Assembly (NCBI GenBank): GCA_965205385.1
Contig: CBDBGS010000007.1
Coordinates: 310,001-374,000 of the forward strand
DNA: 64,000 nucleotides
Direction: 5' to 3'
From: CATOSP01 sp965205385
Lineage (GTDB): Bacteria > Chloroflexota > Dehalococcoidia > Lucifugimonadales > UBA3495
A model generated the notes under the pieces. That model did not search any database and was not told the DNA's origin. It was given only the letters and a program-made list of their open reading frames with translations. The first letter of the stretch is position 1. The number at the start of each line of letters is the position of its first letter. Position numbers and translations under genes: made by a program. Positions 1 through 9,698 of this stretch are shown here, piece by piece.

Positions 1-2622
1 GTCGGGACGCGCCTTGGCCAGGAATTCGGGTTTTGAGACCAGGTTGGATACCCGGTCCAGGTTTCGCTGGCAGTCTTCAAGCTCCTTGCGCAGCCGCTGA
101 GCTTCGATAGGCAGGTCAACCACGCCCTCCAGGGGAAGGCGCACCACCAGGGGGTTGATTAGGAGGGTAATCCCTTTCGGCTGTCCGGTACTCGTGGAGC
201 CGGCGGAAACGATGCTCAACGGCTCGATTCTCGTCAGGCTGCGGATGACTTCCGCCTCTTCCTCAATGGCGTTCTGAAGATCGTCCGCTTCCACAACCGC
301 TTCCAGGTATTGGCCGGGGGGAATTCGTAATTGGGCACGGGTGTTCCGGACCGCCCTCACGGTCTGCATCACCAGGGACATTTCGCCTTCGGCCTGGCTG
401 TCCTCGTAACCCTCGGTCACCTCGGGGTACGTGGAGACCATTATCGACGGCGAAAGTTCACCCTCCGAAGGCAATAGGTCCACCAGGTTCTGCCATATCT
501 CTTCGGTGATAAACGGCATAAAGGGGTGGAGCAGTCTAAGGGTACGTTCGAGCACGTGGGCCAGTGTGGGCAGCGGGGAGGGAGCCAGACCGGAACGAGT
601 CCGGATTTTGGCCATCTCGATGTACCAGTCGCAGAAATCGTTCCAGATGAAGTCGTAAAGCTGCTGCTGGGCCTCTCCCAGCTCGAAGGTTTCCAGGGAA
701 CGGCTCACCCCTTCAATGGCGCGGTTGAGCCTTCCGACGATCCACCGGTCCTCCCGGTGCTCCGGCCGGTAGCCGTCGGACCACGGCCCCATACCGGTCT
801 GGCCGTCAACGTTGGTCATGACGAACCGGGCGGCGTTCCAGACCTTGTTTGCGAAATTGCGCGCCGATTCCAACTTGCCTTCGGTGAGACGCAAGTCGTT
901 GCCGGGCGCGGTGCCGGTGGTCAACGCGAACCGCAGGGCATCGGTGCCGTACTTGTCGATGAGTTCCAGGGGGTCCAAAACGTTGCCCCTGGTCTTGCTC
1001 ATCTTCGCACCCGAGCCGTCCCGGACCATTCCATGCAAGAACACCGTGCGGAAGGGGACTTGTCCCGTATTTTCCAGCCCCATCATTATCATCCGGGCGA
1101 CCCAGAAGAAAAGGATGTCGTACCCGGTTTCCATCACCGCCGTCGGGTAGAAATAGTCGAGGTCGTCGGTCTTGGCGGGCCAACCCAGGGTGGAGTGGGG
1201 CCATAGGCCAGAGCTAAACCAGGTGTCCAGGACATCGGGGTCCTGATATATATCCACCGAGCCGCAGGAGGCGCAGCTTGACGGGTCTTCCATGGCCGAG
1301 GTCTGCTGCCCGCAGGCGCCGCAGTACCAGACCGGGATCCGGTGCCCCCACCAGAGCTGGCGGCTGATGCACCAGTCCCGTATGTTTTCCAGCCAGTTGA
1401 GGTAAACGCGGGTGAAGCGTTCGGGGACGATGTTGATATCCCCGTTGGCGACGGCGGCGTATGCCCGTCCCGCGATGCTGTCCGGTTCGTCGTGATGGCC
1501 CACGTTTACGAACCACTGCAGGCTAATCAACGGTTCCACGACGGTACTGCAACGCTGGCATGTGCCAATGGCGTTGCTGTGATGTTCGACTTTCTCCAGC
1601 AGCCCCAGGGCATCCAGCTCAGCCGCCACGTCTTCCCTGGCCTGGAACCGCTCGACGCCCTGGTATTTTCCGGCCTCTTCGGTCATGTTGCCGTCAAAAC
1701 CGACCACATTGATGAATTCCAGGTTATGGCGAATCCCTACCTCGAAGTCCATCGCGTCGTGGGACGGAGTCACCTTCAGTGCGCCGGACCCAAACTCAGG
1801 GGTAATTCCCTCGTCGCCGACGATGGGGATAATGCGCCCCATAATGGGAAGGGTTACGCTCTTCCCAACAAGATGCTTGTAGCGTTCATCTTCGGGGTGA
1901 ACGGCTACCGCGGTGTCGCCCAGCATGGTTTCCGGGCGGGTCGTGGCCACGGTGATGTAGGAGTCGCCGCCGCCGGTTGAGGCATCGCTCAAGGGATAGT
2001 GGATGTAATATAGGAGCCCGTCTTGCTCCTGATATTCGACCTCCAGGTCGGACAGGGCGGTGGCGCAGCGAGGACACCAGTTGATGATCCGTTGGTGGCG
2101 GTAGATGAGACCCTTATTGAAGAGGTTGACGAAAGTAGTGCGGACCGCTTCCACGGGACCGGGGTCCAGGGTGAATCTAAGTCGCGACCAGTCGCACGAG
2201 GCTCCGAGCCGTTTGTGCTGCTCGTCAATGGTGTCTCCGTAGGTCTCGACCCATTCCCAGACTCTTTCCTGGAACTTCTCCCTGCCGATCTCGTGCCTGT
2301 TGGTTCCCTCGCTGGCGAGCAACCGTTCGACCACCCACTGGGTTGCGATGCCGGCGTGGTCCTTGCCCGGCAGCCAAAGAGTGGGTTCTCCCAGCATGCG
2401 GCGCCATCGCGTGAGGATGTCTTGCAGCGCGGCGGTAAGGGCGTGGCCAAGGTGGAGTTCGCCGGTAACGTTGGGCGGGGGCATGATGATAGTAAACGGT
2501 TGGGAACCGGGGGTTATTTCCGGAGTAAAATAACCGCTGGACAGCCAATTATCGTAGACCCGGCGCTCTACGGTTGCGGGGTCGTAGGCACTGGGAATCT
2601 GGGAAGAGAGGGAGGCGGTCAT
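1..2622 (-). CDS. valS: Valyl-tRNA synthetase (C-terminus beyond window edge)
   Basis: Class I aminoacyl-tRNA synthetase charging tRNA-Val, with CP1 editing of mischarged Thr. The frame is open for 874 codons from ATG at 2622 to base 1, so only the last part of the C-terminal coiled coil is missing. Visible motifs are PPPNVTG followed by HLGH at residues 57-60, the editing-domain TTRPETMLGDTA, and KMSKT at about residue 540 (a conservative variant of KMSKS). The tail is leucine/arginine-rich, as expected for the ValS tRNA-binding coiled coil. It lies downstream of the S1-protein gene on the same strand after about 140 bases. Identity is very secure from motifs and length. Confidence 0.97.
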   Translation of the reverse strand, partial: MTASLSSQIPSAYDPATVERRVYDNWLSSGYFTPEITPGSQPFTIIMPPPNVTGELHLGHALTAALQDILTRWRRMLGEPTLWLPGKDHAGIATQWVVERLLASEGTNRHEIGREKFQERVWEWVETYGDTIDEQHKRLGASCDWSRLRFTLDPGPVEAVRTTFVNLFNKGLIYRHQRIINWCPRCATALSDLEVEYQEQDGLLYYIHYPLSDASTGGGDSYITVATTRPETMLGDTAVAVHPEDERYKHLVGKSVTLPIMGRIIPIVGDEGITPEFGSGALKVTPSHDAMDFEVGIRHNLEFINVVGFDGNMTEEAGKYQGVERFQAREDVAAELDALGLLEKVEHHSNAIGTCQRCSTVVEPLISLQWFVNVGHHDEPDSIAGRAYAAVANGDINIVPERFTRVYLNWLENIRDWCISRQLWWGHRIPVWYCGACGQQTSAMEDPSSCASCGSVDIYQDPDVLDTWFSSGLWPHSTLGWPAKTDDLDYFYPTAVMETGYDILFFWVARMIMMGLENTGQVPFRTVFLHGMVRDGSGAKMSKTRGNVLDPLELIDKYGTDALRFALTTGTAPGNDLRLTEGKLESARNFANKVWNAARFVMTNVDGQTGMGPWSDGYRPEHREDRWIVGRLNRAIEGVSRSLETFELGEAQQQLYDFIWNDFCDWYIEMAKIRTRSGLAPSPLPTLAHVLERTLRLLHPFMPFITEEIWQNLVDLLPSEGELSPSIMVSTYPEVTEGYEDSQAEGEMSLVMQTVRAVRNTRAQLRIPPGQYLEAVVEADDLQNAIEEEAEVIRSLTRIEPLSIVSAGSTSTGQPKGITLLINPLVVRLPLEGVVDLPIEAQRLRKELEDCQRNLDRVSNLVSKPEFLAKARPD

Positions 2623-2762
2623 GAGGGCTCCTTGCGTCCGGCGGGGAGAATATCGACTTACCGGCAGATCACTACGAAATTCGCCTTATAATCAATATAC
2701 CACCCGCTGGCTCCGAGAGTCTATGCGCGATGTAAGCCGGACACCCGGGCCCGCGAAGAGAC

Positions 2763-3857
2763 CTATAGGCCGAAAGCCTGCTTGTAGCTGAGACTCATGC
2801 GGCGGATCTCTGAGTCGACGTTCAAGATCAGGACGCTTATCTGTTGCCCGGAATAAACGCACTCTCTGGGGTTCTCCACCCGGCGCTGAGACAACTCCGA
2901 GATGTGAACAAGCCCTTCGATTCCCTCTTCCAGTCTTACGAACGCGCCGAAGGGGACGATGTTGGTCACAGTGCCTTCGACCAACTGGCCCGCCCGGTAA
3001 CGGTCGTGAACGGTGTCCCAGGGCTCCGGTTTCGTCCGTTTCAGGCTCAGAGTCAGCCGTTGCCTCTCCTGGTCTACGCGGAGCACGGCGACTTCGACGT
3101 TGTCACCTACTCTCACGACTTCGTCCGGAGTGCCGATCATCGTCCAGGAGAGCTCCGAGATAGGGATCAGGCCGTCTATGTCGCCCAGGTTGACGAACGC
3201 GCCAAAGTCCCGTATCGACGAGACGGTGCCGGAAAGGAGTTGCCCTTCTTCCAGGTTCGCGAGCATCCGCGCCTGGGCCTCGGCGCGGCGACGCTGCCAG
3301 ATGGCCCGTTCCGAGAAGATCAAACGGTCGCCGTCGCGGTCCAATTCCAGAATATTGAATTCAGCTTCCTGATCGAGACGGCCTGCAACCGCCTCTTCCC
3401 GGTCCACGCCTTGCACCGGAGCCAACTGGGAGAACGGCGCGAAACCCCGAATGCCTTGCCAGTCCACCACCAGGCCGCCACGGTTTTGTCCCATAACCCG
3501 GCCCGTTACCGTAGCGCCGTCGGCAAATAGCTGTTGTAGTTCCTCCCACCGCTGTTCCTCCAAGGCCTCGTCCACCGAGAGGAGGAGCATTCCGTCCGGT
3601 CCGAGCCCGCCCAGAATGGCGACGGAAACGCTTTGGCCCGGCGTTAGACCTTCGCGTTCCGCCGAGTCCAAGAGGCGCATTTCCTGGGAGAGAACCATTC
3701 CTTCCATCTTTTGGCCGACGCTAACGACGATCCCTTCGTCGTCCCGCCGGACTACCTCGCCTAAAACAACGTCACCTCGACGATAGGTCCGAGGGGCCAA
3801 TTCCTCCTCGGCGATATCCGACATCTGAGAAAGGGTCTCGGCGTCAACTTCTTGCAC
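2763..3857 (-). CDS. rpsA: 30S ribosomal protein S1-like, four S1 domains
   Basis: RNA-binding protein of the ribosomal S1 family, expected to help 30S subunits bind mRNA. The 364 residues contain four S1 OB-fold repeats at about 26-93, 112-180, 198-266 and 283-352; the last two carry the typical SIRDFGAFVNLG and NIVPFGAFVRLEEG signatures, while the first two are more divergent, as in short Gram-positive-type S1 proteins. The GTG start at 3857 has AAGGAG 11 bases upstream; an internal ATG (MSDIAEEE) is an alternative. Shorter than the six-domain proteobacterial S1. It sits between an unknown gene and valS on the same strand. Confidence 0.9.
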   Translation of the reverse strand: MQEVDAETLSQMSDIAEEELAPRTYRRGDVVLGEVVRRDDEGIVVSVGQKMEGMVLSQEMRLLDSAEREGLTPGQSVSVAILGGLGPDGMLLLSVDEALEEQRWEELQQLFADGATVTGRVMGQNRGGLVVDWQGIRGFAPFSQLAPVQGVDREEAVAGRLDQEAEFNILELDRDGDRLIFSERAIWQRRRAEAQARMLANLEEGQLLSGTVSSIRDFGAFVNLGDIDGLIPISELSWTMIGTPDEVVRVGDNVEVAVLRVDQERQRLTLSLKRTKPEPWDTVHDRYRAGQLVEGTVTNIVPFGAFVRLEEGIEGLVHISELSQRRVENPRECVYSGQQISVLILNVDSEIRRMSLSYKQAFGL

Positions 3858-4001
3858 AGCCGCACACGCTCCTTACCACCCACACGATTTTTGGGGAGTT
3901 GCTCAAAGGCGCCGGCCAAAAGACGCTAGTCTATCCTGCACTGGGAACCCGGCCGGCGTGGAATCGCTTTGGATATTCTTGAATAATCTACGTACGAGCC
4001 C

Positions 4002-4739
4002 TCATGCTTCGATGTATTCGAGCCCAGGGTCCCGCACTTGCTCCAGCTCGCGCAAACGCTGGATGCCTTTTCTGGTGTCGCTGGCAACCCTGGCGGGGTC
4101 CCACATGTCGACCCTCCGTTTGAAAAGCCAGTAAGTGAATTGCTTCATGGTGGAGAGGGAGTACTTGCGTTCGCGCCCCAGGCGTTGCAGACGGCGAAAC
4201 TCGTTCAGGAGATTGGTCCTGGTGTCCCCGTACAAGTGGGCGAAGGCCTCTTCCACCAGGTCTTCACTGTCGGCATAACACCGGGCCAGGTGCCGCTTCC
4301 GCACCTCCTCCTCCACCGCGAGTTGCAGGGCCTCTTCGACGACGACACCGTACCAGTAGTTCAGGTAGGCCGGGTACTTGCTGGAACCCAGAAGTTCCTT
4401 GAACCGTTCCGGGTCGATTTCAACAGGCAATCTGCCTTCGAAGAGCAACCGCTCCCGGTCTTCCGGACCAATAACAATCCACGGGACCGAAGAGCCCAGG
4501 TCATCGAATAGCCTCTCCGCCAACACCAGCCAATCGAAGGCTTCTCCAAGAATTAGGTAGTCGTAGGTGCGGTCCCCGTAGATCTCTCGAGGCAGCGTCC
4601 AGAGGGCCATGGCTTCAAGAATCGCCTCATACCACGGAGCGCCGTCCCGCACGGCCTTCCTGAAGTGCAGAATTGCCTCGGGAACGCTCTCCGAGAGGTC
4701 CGTATGGGAGGGGTCTATGACCTCCGCTCTCGGGTCCAT
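4002..4739 (-). CDS. Conserved hypothetical protein coupled to polX
   Basis: A 245-residue soluble protein I do not recognise. It is rich in aromatic and charged residues, is predicted mostly helical, and has no signal peptide or membrane segment. The central part holds YDYLILGEAFDWLVLAERL and a basic region near the C-terminus (KYSLSTMKQFTYWLFKRR). Its ATG overlaps the polX stop by one base (TGATG), which implies translational coupling and perhaps a function linked to PolX or DNA repair. No catalytic motif is evident. Confidence 0.8.
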   Translation of the reverse strand: MDPRAEVIDPSHTDLSESVPEAILHFRKAVRDGAPWYEAILEAMALWTLPREIYGDRTYDYLILGEAFDWLVLAERLFDDLGSSVPWIVIGPEDRERLLFEGRLPVEIDPERFKELLGSSKYPAYLNYWYGVVVEEALQLAVEEEVRKRHLARCYADSEDLVEEAFAHLYGDTRTNLLNEFRRLQRLGRERKYSLSTMKQFTYWLFKRRVDMWDPARVASDTRKGIQRLRELEQVRDPGLEYIEA

Positions 4740-6521
4740 CAGGTGGCGTCCACCGGGGCCGCGCCGTCAAACACGGAGAGGCGGTGTGGTTTGGGTGTAC
4801 GTATGAAGGAGAGGAACCGGTCGAGGGGGAGGGTGTTCAGGATATTTCCCGGTCCGCACCAGGCGCGGCGGGCAACGGCGACCCCGAACCTGCGGTTAGC
4901 CAACTGGGTATGCCGGAGCGAGTCGGTACTGATGACCAGGGGCACTCCCAACTCCCGGGCCCGGTACGCATGAGTGTCCTTGAGGTCCAGCCGTTCCGGC
5001 GCGGAGTTTATTTCCAAGGCGGTGCCGGTATCACGCGCTGCCTTCAGCACAGCCTCCAGATCGAATTGGATGGGTGATCTTGAACCCAGCAACCGGGTGG
5101 ATAGATGGCCAATAATGGTAACCGACGGATGCTTCATGGCCTGGATGATTCGCCGGGTCATGGTCTGCTCATCCTGGCCGATAGAGGAATGCACCGAGGC
5201 CACCACAACATCGAGCTGGGCCAACAGGTCGTCGGGGTAGTCTAGCGCGCCGTCGGCGCGGATGTCCACCTCGGAACCGCAGAGCGCGGTAATCGGGTAG
5301 CGGCCATCCAGCGACCGCAAGATTCCCATTTGCTGGGCCAACCTCTCGTTGGACAAACCATTGGCGATTCCCAGGCCGGAGGAATGGTCGGTAAGGGCCA
5401 TGTATTCGTAGCCCTGGGCCGCCGCCGCTTCAACCATGACCTCGATGGGGTCGTTCCCGTCGCTCCAATCGCTGTGTAAGTGCAGGTCTCCGCGGAGGTG
5501 CTTTTCCTCTACCAGATCAGGGAGGGACGCGGACAGGGCCGCGTCCAACTCCCAGACCCCCAGCCGGAGCTCGGGTGGAATGTACGGCAGTCCCAGCCTG
5601 GCGTAAAAGGACTCTTCATCGGGGAAATACTCGACCCGGCCTGTGGCAACATCGGTGATCCCGTATTCATTCAGGGACAACCCCATGTGGTTGGCGAAAT
5701 CGCGGAGGCGGAGGTTGTGTTGCTGGCTGCCTGTGAAATACTGGAGCATCGCGCCGAAGGAACCGGGTTCTCCGATCCTCAGGTCCACCTGGATTCCCGG
5801 CTCCACGACAACGCTGGTCTTCTTCGAGCCGTTGACCAGCACCTCACGGACCTGGGGCAGAGCGGCCAACGCCGCACCAACTTGCTCGTGATCGCAGGAC
5901 GGCCCAATGAGGTCGATGTCCCCTATGGTCTCCTCCCACCGGCGAAGGCTGCCGGCGGGGTACAGCCCGCCCCCGAGCTGGGGGCATTGGGCGTGGAGGG
6001 CTGCGGCGACCTCTTCGGCCACCTCCAAGGCCTGCCCGATGGGCGTGCGTTCGTCCCTGGTCCTCATGGCCTGGATGTGCCGGAGGAGAGAATCGGCAGC
6101 CTTCTTGCCCATCCTGGGCAGGGTGGCGACCCGGCCATCCACCACGGCCTGTTCAACCTGTTCAACAGTGCTAACGCCCAATTCTTGGGCCAGGAGCATA
6201 GCGGTCTTGGGTCCTATTCCGGGGATGTCCATCAGGTCGAGGACGCCGCGGGGTGAAGAGGCCACCAATTTGTCGTAGGCGGAAACGTGGCCGGTGTCCA
6301 GCAATTCGCGAATCTTGTCGCTAATCGCCTTGCCGATTCCGGGGACCTTTTTGAGGTCCGCACCGTCTAGCGCGGCGGATTCTAGGGGAAAGGGGAGGTG
6401 TTCGATGGTGCGCGCGGCCCTCTGGTAAGCCCGAATTTTGAATATGGAGTCGCCCTGCATCTCCAGGAGGACTGCCATGTTCTCGAATAGACCGGCTATT
6501 TCATCGTTGCTTACGGGCATT
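4739..6521 (-). CDS. polX: DNA polymerase/3'-5' exonuclease PolX (Pol beta + PHP)
   Basis: Family X repair polymerase for gap filling in base excision repair, fused to a PHP phosphoesterase domain with exonuclease activity. From ATG 6521 (MPVSNDEIAG) the protein is 593 residues. N-terminal helix-hairpin-helix signatures are VPGIGKAI and IPGIGPKTA (about residues 59-105). Polymerase carboxylates are in GDIDLIG (200-206) and VDLRIG (245-250). The PHP motif DLHLHSDWSDG spans 345-355, with further ligand regions in IIGHLSTR and EINSAPERLDL. A GTG at 6586 in the same frame would overlap hrcA; the ATG 28 bases after the hrcA stop is preferred on family length. Confidence 0.95.
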
Positions 6522-6548
6522 GTTCGGGCCTGGATACCGTTTTCGCTC

Positions 6549-7607
6549 TCATCGCGCGGAGGAGGTGTGTTCGGTGATTTCCACACTTCCTTCGCCCTGG
6601 AGTTCTTCCACCAGGTGGCTCATCACGGAAGACAGGTAGGACGCGCCGCTGATCGCCTCGGGGTATCCCATTCGGGTGGGGCCAACCACGCAGATAGTGC
6701 CCTTCAACTCGTCCAGGAGACCATACCGGCAGAGAATAACCCCAAAGGAGTGTAGAGCCTCGTTACGGTTCTCCGCCCCAATGTATATGGCCACATCGTC
6801 TTCGCGAGGGGCTTCGGATATCAAGGTTTGCTGCAAAACGCGCTCTTCCAGCATTTCAACCAGTTCCCCGGCCCGGCCGCTTCGGGAAAACTCGGGTTGA
6901 CTGAGCAGGCGGCGCAACCCGTCCATGTGGTGCTCTTGCAAGCTGCCGGTAGCCGCCTCACGCATCATCGCGCCCGTGTCCCGCTTGACTCGCTCTTCCA
7001 GGGAGGTCAGTTCCAGGGGATTGACCTCTATGTCGTGATAGCTGAGCCCTGCCAGGGTCTCGTTCAGCTTATTCGCGGAACGGTCCAGTGCGTCCTGCCC
7101 CATGCCTTCGTCCAGGGGAAGCAACCGGCGAAGCAGCCGGGCTTCCTGCAGGACCACGATCAACAACCCCAGGAACTCCTTGAGGTAGACGAGCTGAATC
7201 TGCTTGAGCCGGGGAGATTGCGCCATGGGGATGGTTACGATACAAAGGTTTCCGGTGATCCTGGATAGCACCGAGGCGCACTGTTGGCACCAGGCGTCTG
7301 TGTCCGGCTCTGTCCGGTCGAAACCTGCGTGAATCTGCCGGCGGACTCCGGCCGGCAACTCCGGCACCCCGCCCAAAGACTCCACGTAGTGGCGGTAACC
7401 CATGTCGGAAGGTATGCCGCCCGACGACACGTGAGGCCGGGAGATATAGCCTTCCTCAGTCAACTGGGACATGGCGTTCCGGACCGTAGCCGGGCTGACC
7501 TTGGACGACGAGAGACGGGCGATATCTTCCGAGGCCACCGGGCTGGCGGTCTGGACGTATTGATCGACCAGTATCTTCAGAACAGACGTTGCTCTTTGCG
7601 ACAGCAT
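6549..7607 (-). CDS. hrcA: Heat-inducible transcription repressor HrcA
   Basis: Repressor of class I heat-shock genes that normally binds CIRCE operators. From ATG 7607 (MLSQRATSVLKILVDQYVQT) the protein is 352 residues, matching the family. The N-terminal winged helix shows ASPVASEDIAR, SPATVRNAMSQLTEEGY and the HVSSGGIPSDMGYRHYV segment; the GAF-like C-terminus ends with VVGPTRMGYPEAI. The frame stays open upstream to 7700, but that extension lacks family similarity. No CIRCE palindrome is visible just upstream, and no dnaK, grpE or dnaJ lies beside it. It is the first gene of a minus-strand run hrcA-polX-unknown. Confidence 0.95.
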   Translation of the reverse strand: MLSQRATSVLKILVDQYVQTASPVASEDIARLSSSKVSPATVRNAMSQLTEEGYISRPHVSSGGIPSDMGYRHYVESLGGVPELPAGVRRQIHAGFDRTEPDTDAWCQQCASVLSRITGNLCIVTIPMAQSPRLKQIQLVYLKEFLGLLIVVLQEARLLRRLLPLDEGMGQDALDRSANKLNETLAGLSYHDIEVNPLELTSLEERVKRDTGAMMREAATGSLQEHHMDGLRRLLSQPEFSRSGRAGELVEMLEERVLQQTLISEAPREDDVAIYIGAENRNEALHSFGVILCRYGLLDELKGTICVVGPTRMGYPEAISGASYLSSVMSHLVEELQGEGSVEITEHTSSAR

Positions 7608-7702
7608 AGACCCACCATCGGACCGAGCTGATACCCTCGCTCGTCCGGCATCAAGCCTGGACAAAACGATCTTACACTCGTTGACCCTAACTTCTACCAA
7701 TT

Positions 7703-7728
7703 ATTATACTACTATAACAGGGGTCCAA
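7703..7728 (-). promoter_or_regulatory. Candidate sigma-70-type promoter for hrcA run
   Basis: On the minus strand TATAAT (7708-7703) is preceded by TTGGAC (7728-7723). The spacer is only 14 bases, shorter than the usual 16-18, and the surrounding 30 bases are AT-rich in an otherwise GC-rich region. It would give a leader of about 90 bases before hrcA. Weak evidence. Confidence 0.35.
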
Positions 7729-7891
7729 TACCTGCAATACAAGATAGCTGTACCGCTGAAACTCCACGGAATTTACCTTCATCCCAGCTTTCCACCGCGA
7801 GGATGAAGGAATTTGGCGCCCTCGCCGTGCAGGAAAGGGTGGGGTAAAGGGCGCGTGACACGAGCCGCGTATGGGTGGATGGGAGGAATGA

Positions 7892-8548
7892 ATGGACATC
7901 ACCTGGCTGGGTAACGCTTGTTTTCGATTGTCGGCTGACGACGTTGTTGTCGTGACCGACCCTTTTCCCGAATCGGTGGGGTTGCGGCCCGACATGAGAC
8001 CGGCAACTGTGGTCACAGTGAGCCACCGGGACCCCAACCGTAGCAATTGGAAGGATGTGCCCGGCAATCCCAAGGTGTTCGCCGCTCCGGGGGAGTACGA
8101 ATACAGAGGCATTGGGGTACGGGGGGTTATGACCCCTCTGCCAGCCGACACCCCCCAAGAGGACCGAAGCGTTGCATTCGCAATCGAGATCGGCGGCGTG
8201 ACGATTTGCCACATGGGGAGCGTCAAGTCCCCTCCCACGCCATCTCAGATTGACGAGCTATCCCCGGTGGACGTGCTGCTGATCCCCGCCGGCGGTGGAG
8301 CCACGATGGGAGTGGAGCAAGTTTTCCAGACCATGCAGGACCTGTCACCCAAAATCGTCATTCCCATGGGCGACAACGTCCCCGCGGTAGCGGGAGAGGC
8401 TGCGGCGCAGCCGCAGGGGATGGAGGCGTTCGTGCGGAGGATGGGCCTGGACGACGTGAGCCCTCAGCCCAGGCTAGTAGTCACCAATTCAAATCTGCCC
8501 GCGGACATGCGCGTTGTGGTCCTGTCACCCAGGGCGCGCGCCACTTAG
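7892..8548 (+). CDS. MBL-fold-like protein with degenerate metal site
   Basis: A 218-residue relative of the UPF0173-type metallo-beta-lactamase fold. The opening MDITWLGNACFRL, the DPFP segment, FAAPGEYEYRGIGV and the closing VDVLLIPAGGG / KIVIPMGD strands match that family. The usual HxHxDH metal motif is replaced by SHRDPNRS, and the later GD Asp ligand is replaced in CHMGSVK. The protein may therefore be a non-catalytic or altered member. ATG 7892 follows GGGAGGA at good spacing. It is divergent from hrcA. Confidence 0.8.
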   Translation: MDITWLGNACFRLSADDVVVVTDPFPESVGLRPDMRPATVVTVSHRDPNRSNWKDVPGNPKVFAAPGEYEYRGIGVRGVMTPLPADTPQEDRSVAFAIEIGGVTICHMGSVKSPPTPSQIDELSPVDVLLIPAGGGATMGVEQVFQTMQDLSPKIVIPMGDNVPAVAGEAAAQPQGMEAFVRRMGLDDVSPQPRLVVTNSNLPADMRVVVLSPRARAT

Positions 8549-8661
8549 CGTCTGGTCTTCTAAGAAACAGTCAAAGGCGTTGATATACGCCATTCCGGAC
8601 AGGCGGCGGGTAACGTTCGCTCTATCGGCGGGCGTAAGAACCGGACATACCGCAGAGCACT

Positions 8662-8700
8662 GTTTGAGGATAGGCATTGAGACAACGCCTATCCTCAAAC
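8662..8700. repeat. Perfect 14-bp inverted repeat (hairpin)
   Basis: Two perfectly complementary 14-base arms (8662-8675 GTTTGAGGATAGGC and 8687-8700) enclose an 11-base loop between two convergent genes. No T-tract follows on either strand, so it is not a classical intrinsic terminator. It could be a bidirectional transcript-end structure or the remnant of a small mobile repeat. Confidence 0.7.
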
Positions 8701-8784
8701 ATGGGGCTCCGGATATAAAGGCCGGTGGCCGCGAACAGGGCGGAATCGACCTCCCCGACGCTCTCCGGCCCTCTTCGAGGGGGG

Positions 8785-8970
8785 TTAGCCGGGATTGTGC
8801 TTGTCGATCAGCGCGACCACTCGGGAGTCCAAGTCGCCCAACTCCACGCCGGCGTCGGCGCGGGCGACACCCAGATGGGCAGCTCTCTGGATCTCCTCCC
8901 AGTCCGGCTCAAGTTCCCATTCGTCCCGTAGCTCTTCGAGTAATGCTTCTAAGGAGTCTCGATCGAACAT
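8785..8970 (-). CDS. Small acidic hypothetical protein
   Basis: A possible 61-residue acidic protein starting MFDRDSLEALLEELRDEWE. The same frame runs open to 9210 but that extension enters the MITE, so the ATG at 8970 is the likely real start. The sequence is helical and acidic, with no recognised domain. Only the reading frame supports it. Confidence 0.4.
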   Translation of the reverse strand: MFDRDSLEALLEELRDEWELEPDWEEIQRAAHLGVARADAGVELGDLDSRVVALIDKHNPG

Positions 8971-9153
8971 GGCGGTGTTTCTGAACCTCCGTGATTGGGA
9001 TGGGTTTTTAGTCCGATTTGCTAGCCTCGGTCCACGTCTTCCCGGCAGGCTTGGAGAAGCGGCTGGCCTCTCCAACGCTCGGATGACATCGCCATCTGAG
9101 GCGAGGCATAGTCTACTATCTTCCGAAGCTGAGGGCAAGTCTGAGACCAACTT

Positions 9154-9405
9154 GTAACTGTTCAGACTCGATGACGCGGATTGGCTAAATCCCACATCGG
9201 TCATCTCCATAATGATTCTAAAACGGTGTCCCTCGGCCGCAACCAGTCATTCCCGCGAAGGGCCTGCCCCCGGCTCGATCGGGGGCGGGAATCCAGAAAT
9301 GCCAATGATAGTGGCTTTTGCTGTTTGTAAAGGTTTCTGGATTCCGGGTCAAGCCCGGAGTCACGGGCTGGGAGGAGGAAGGACACATCAAGTCTGAACA
9401 GCTAC
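9154..9405. mobile_element. MITE copy 1 with 15-bp inverted ends
   Basis: A 252-bp non-coding element whose ends GTAACTGTTCAGACT (9154-9168) and the complement GTAGCTGTTCAGACT (9391-9405) differ by one base. It is flanked by ACCAACTT and ACCAACCT, an almost perfect 8-bp target duplication. Internal sequence contains two short hairpins built from TTCTGGATTCC/GGAATCCAGAAA. About 85% identical by eye, in inverted orientation, to 23302-23530, but with some 20 extra bases near 9258-9285. Confidence 0.85.
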
Positions 9406-9451
9406 ACCAACCTTTGCGCCGTCTCAGAATGGGGCGTATCCGCGCCAAGTG

Positions 9452-9685
9452 TTACCGCTTAGTTATTGAGTTGCTCCGGATATGTTGCTCAATTCGCCTT
9501 CTCTGGCCGAAATAGAATAGCATCAGGCCCAAGGGCATCGCCAATATCAATGCGGCGAGCGTCAATACGATTGTCCACGGGCCCACGCCACACATGTGGT
9601 CGATGAGGTCCTTGATCCAGATCAGGAGGTCGGGACTGGCCGCGTCCGCGTGGTGGCCCGCCACCGAAGCTAGAAATACCCACAT
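9452..9685 (-). CDS. Small single-span membrane protein
   Basis: A 77-residue protein with an N-terminal hydrophobic stretch (MWVFLASVAGHHADAA, possibly a signal) and a clear transmembrane helix at about residues 37-60 (WTIVLTLAALILAMPLGLML) followed by a very basic tail (QRRRIEQHIRSNSITKR). It begins 13 bases after the end of the upstream MFS gene on the same strand, so it is probably cotranscribed. Function unknown; it could be an accessory subunit of the transporter. Confidence 0.55.
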   Translation of the reverse strand: MWVFLASVAGHHADAASPDLLIWIKDLIDHMCGVGPWTIVLTLAALILAMPLGLMLFYFGQRRRIEQHIRSNSITKR

Positions 9686-9698
9686 GGCAGACTCGCGG

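Noticed and set aside
6549..7891. CIRCE operator near hrcA
   Set aside because: I looked for TTAGCACTC with a nine-base spacer and GAGTGCTAA upstream of hrcA and saw only a partial ACACTC/GAGTGT half-site.
7687..8238. Two minus-strand frames of 166 and 183 codons opposite the MBL-like gene
   Set aside because: Both overlap a recognisable protein on the plus strand and look like shadows without ribosome sites.
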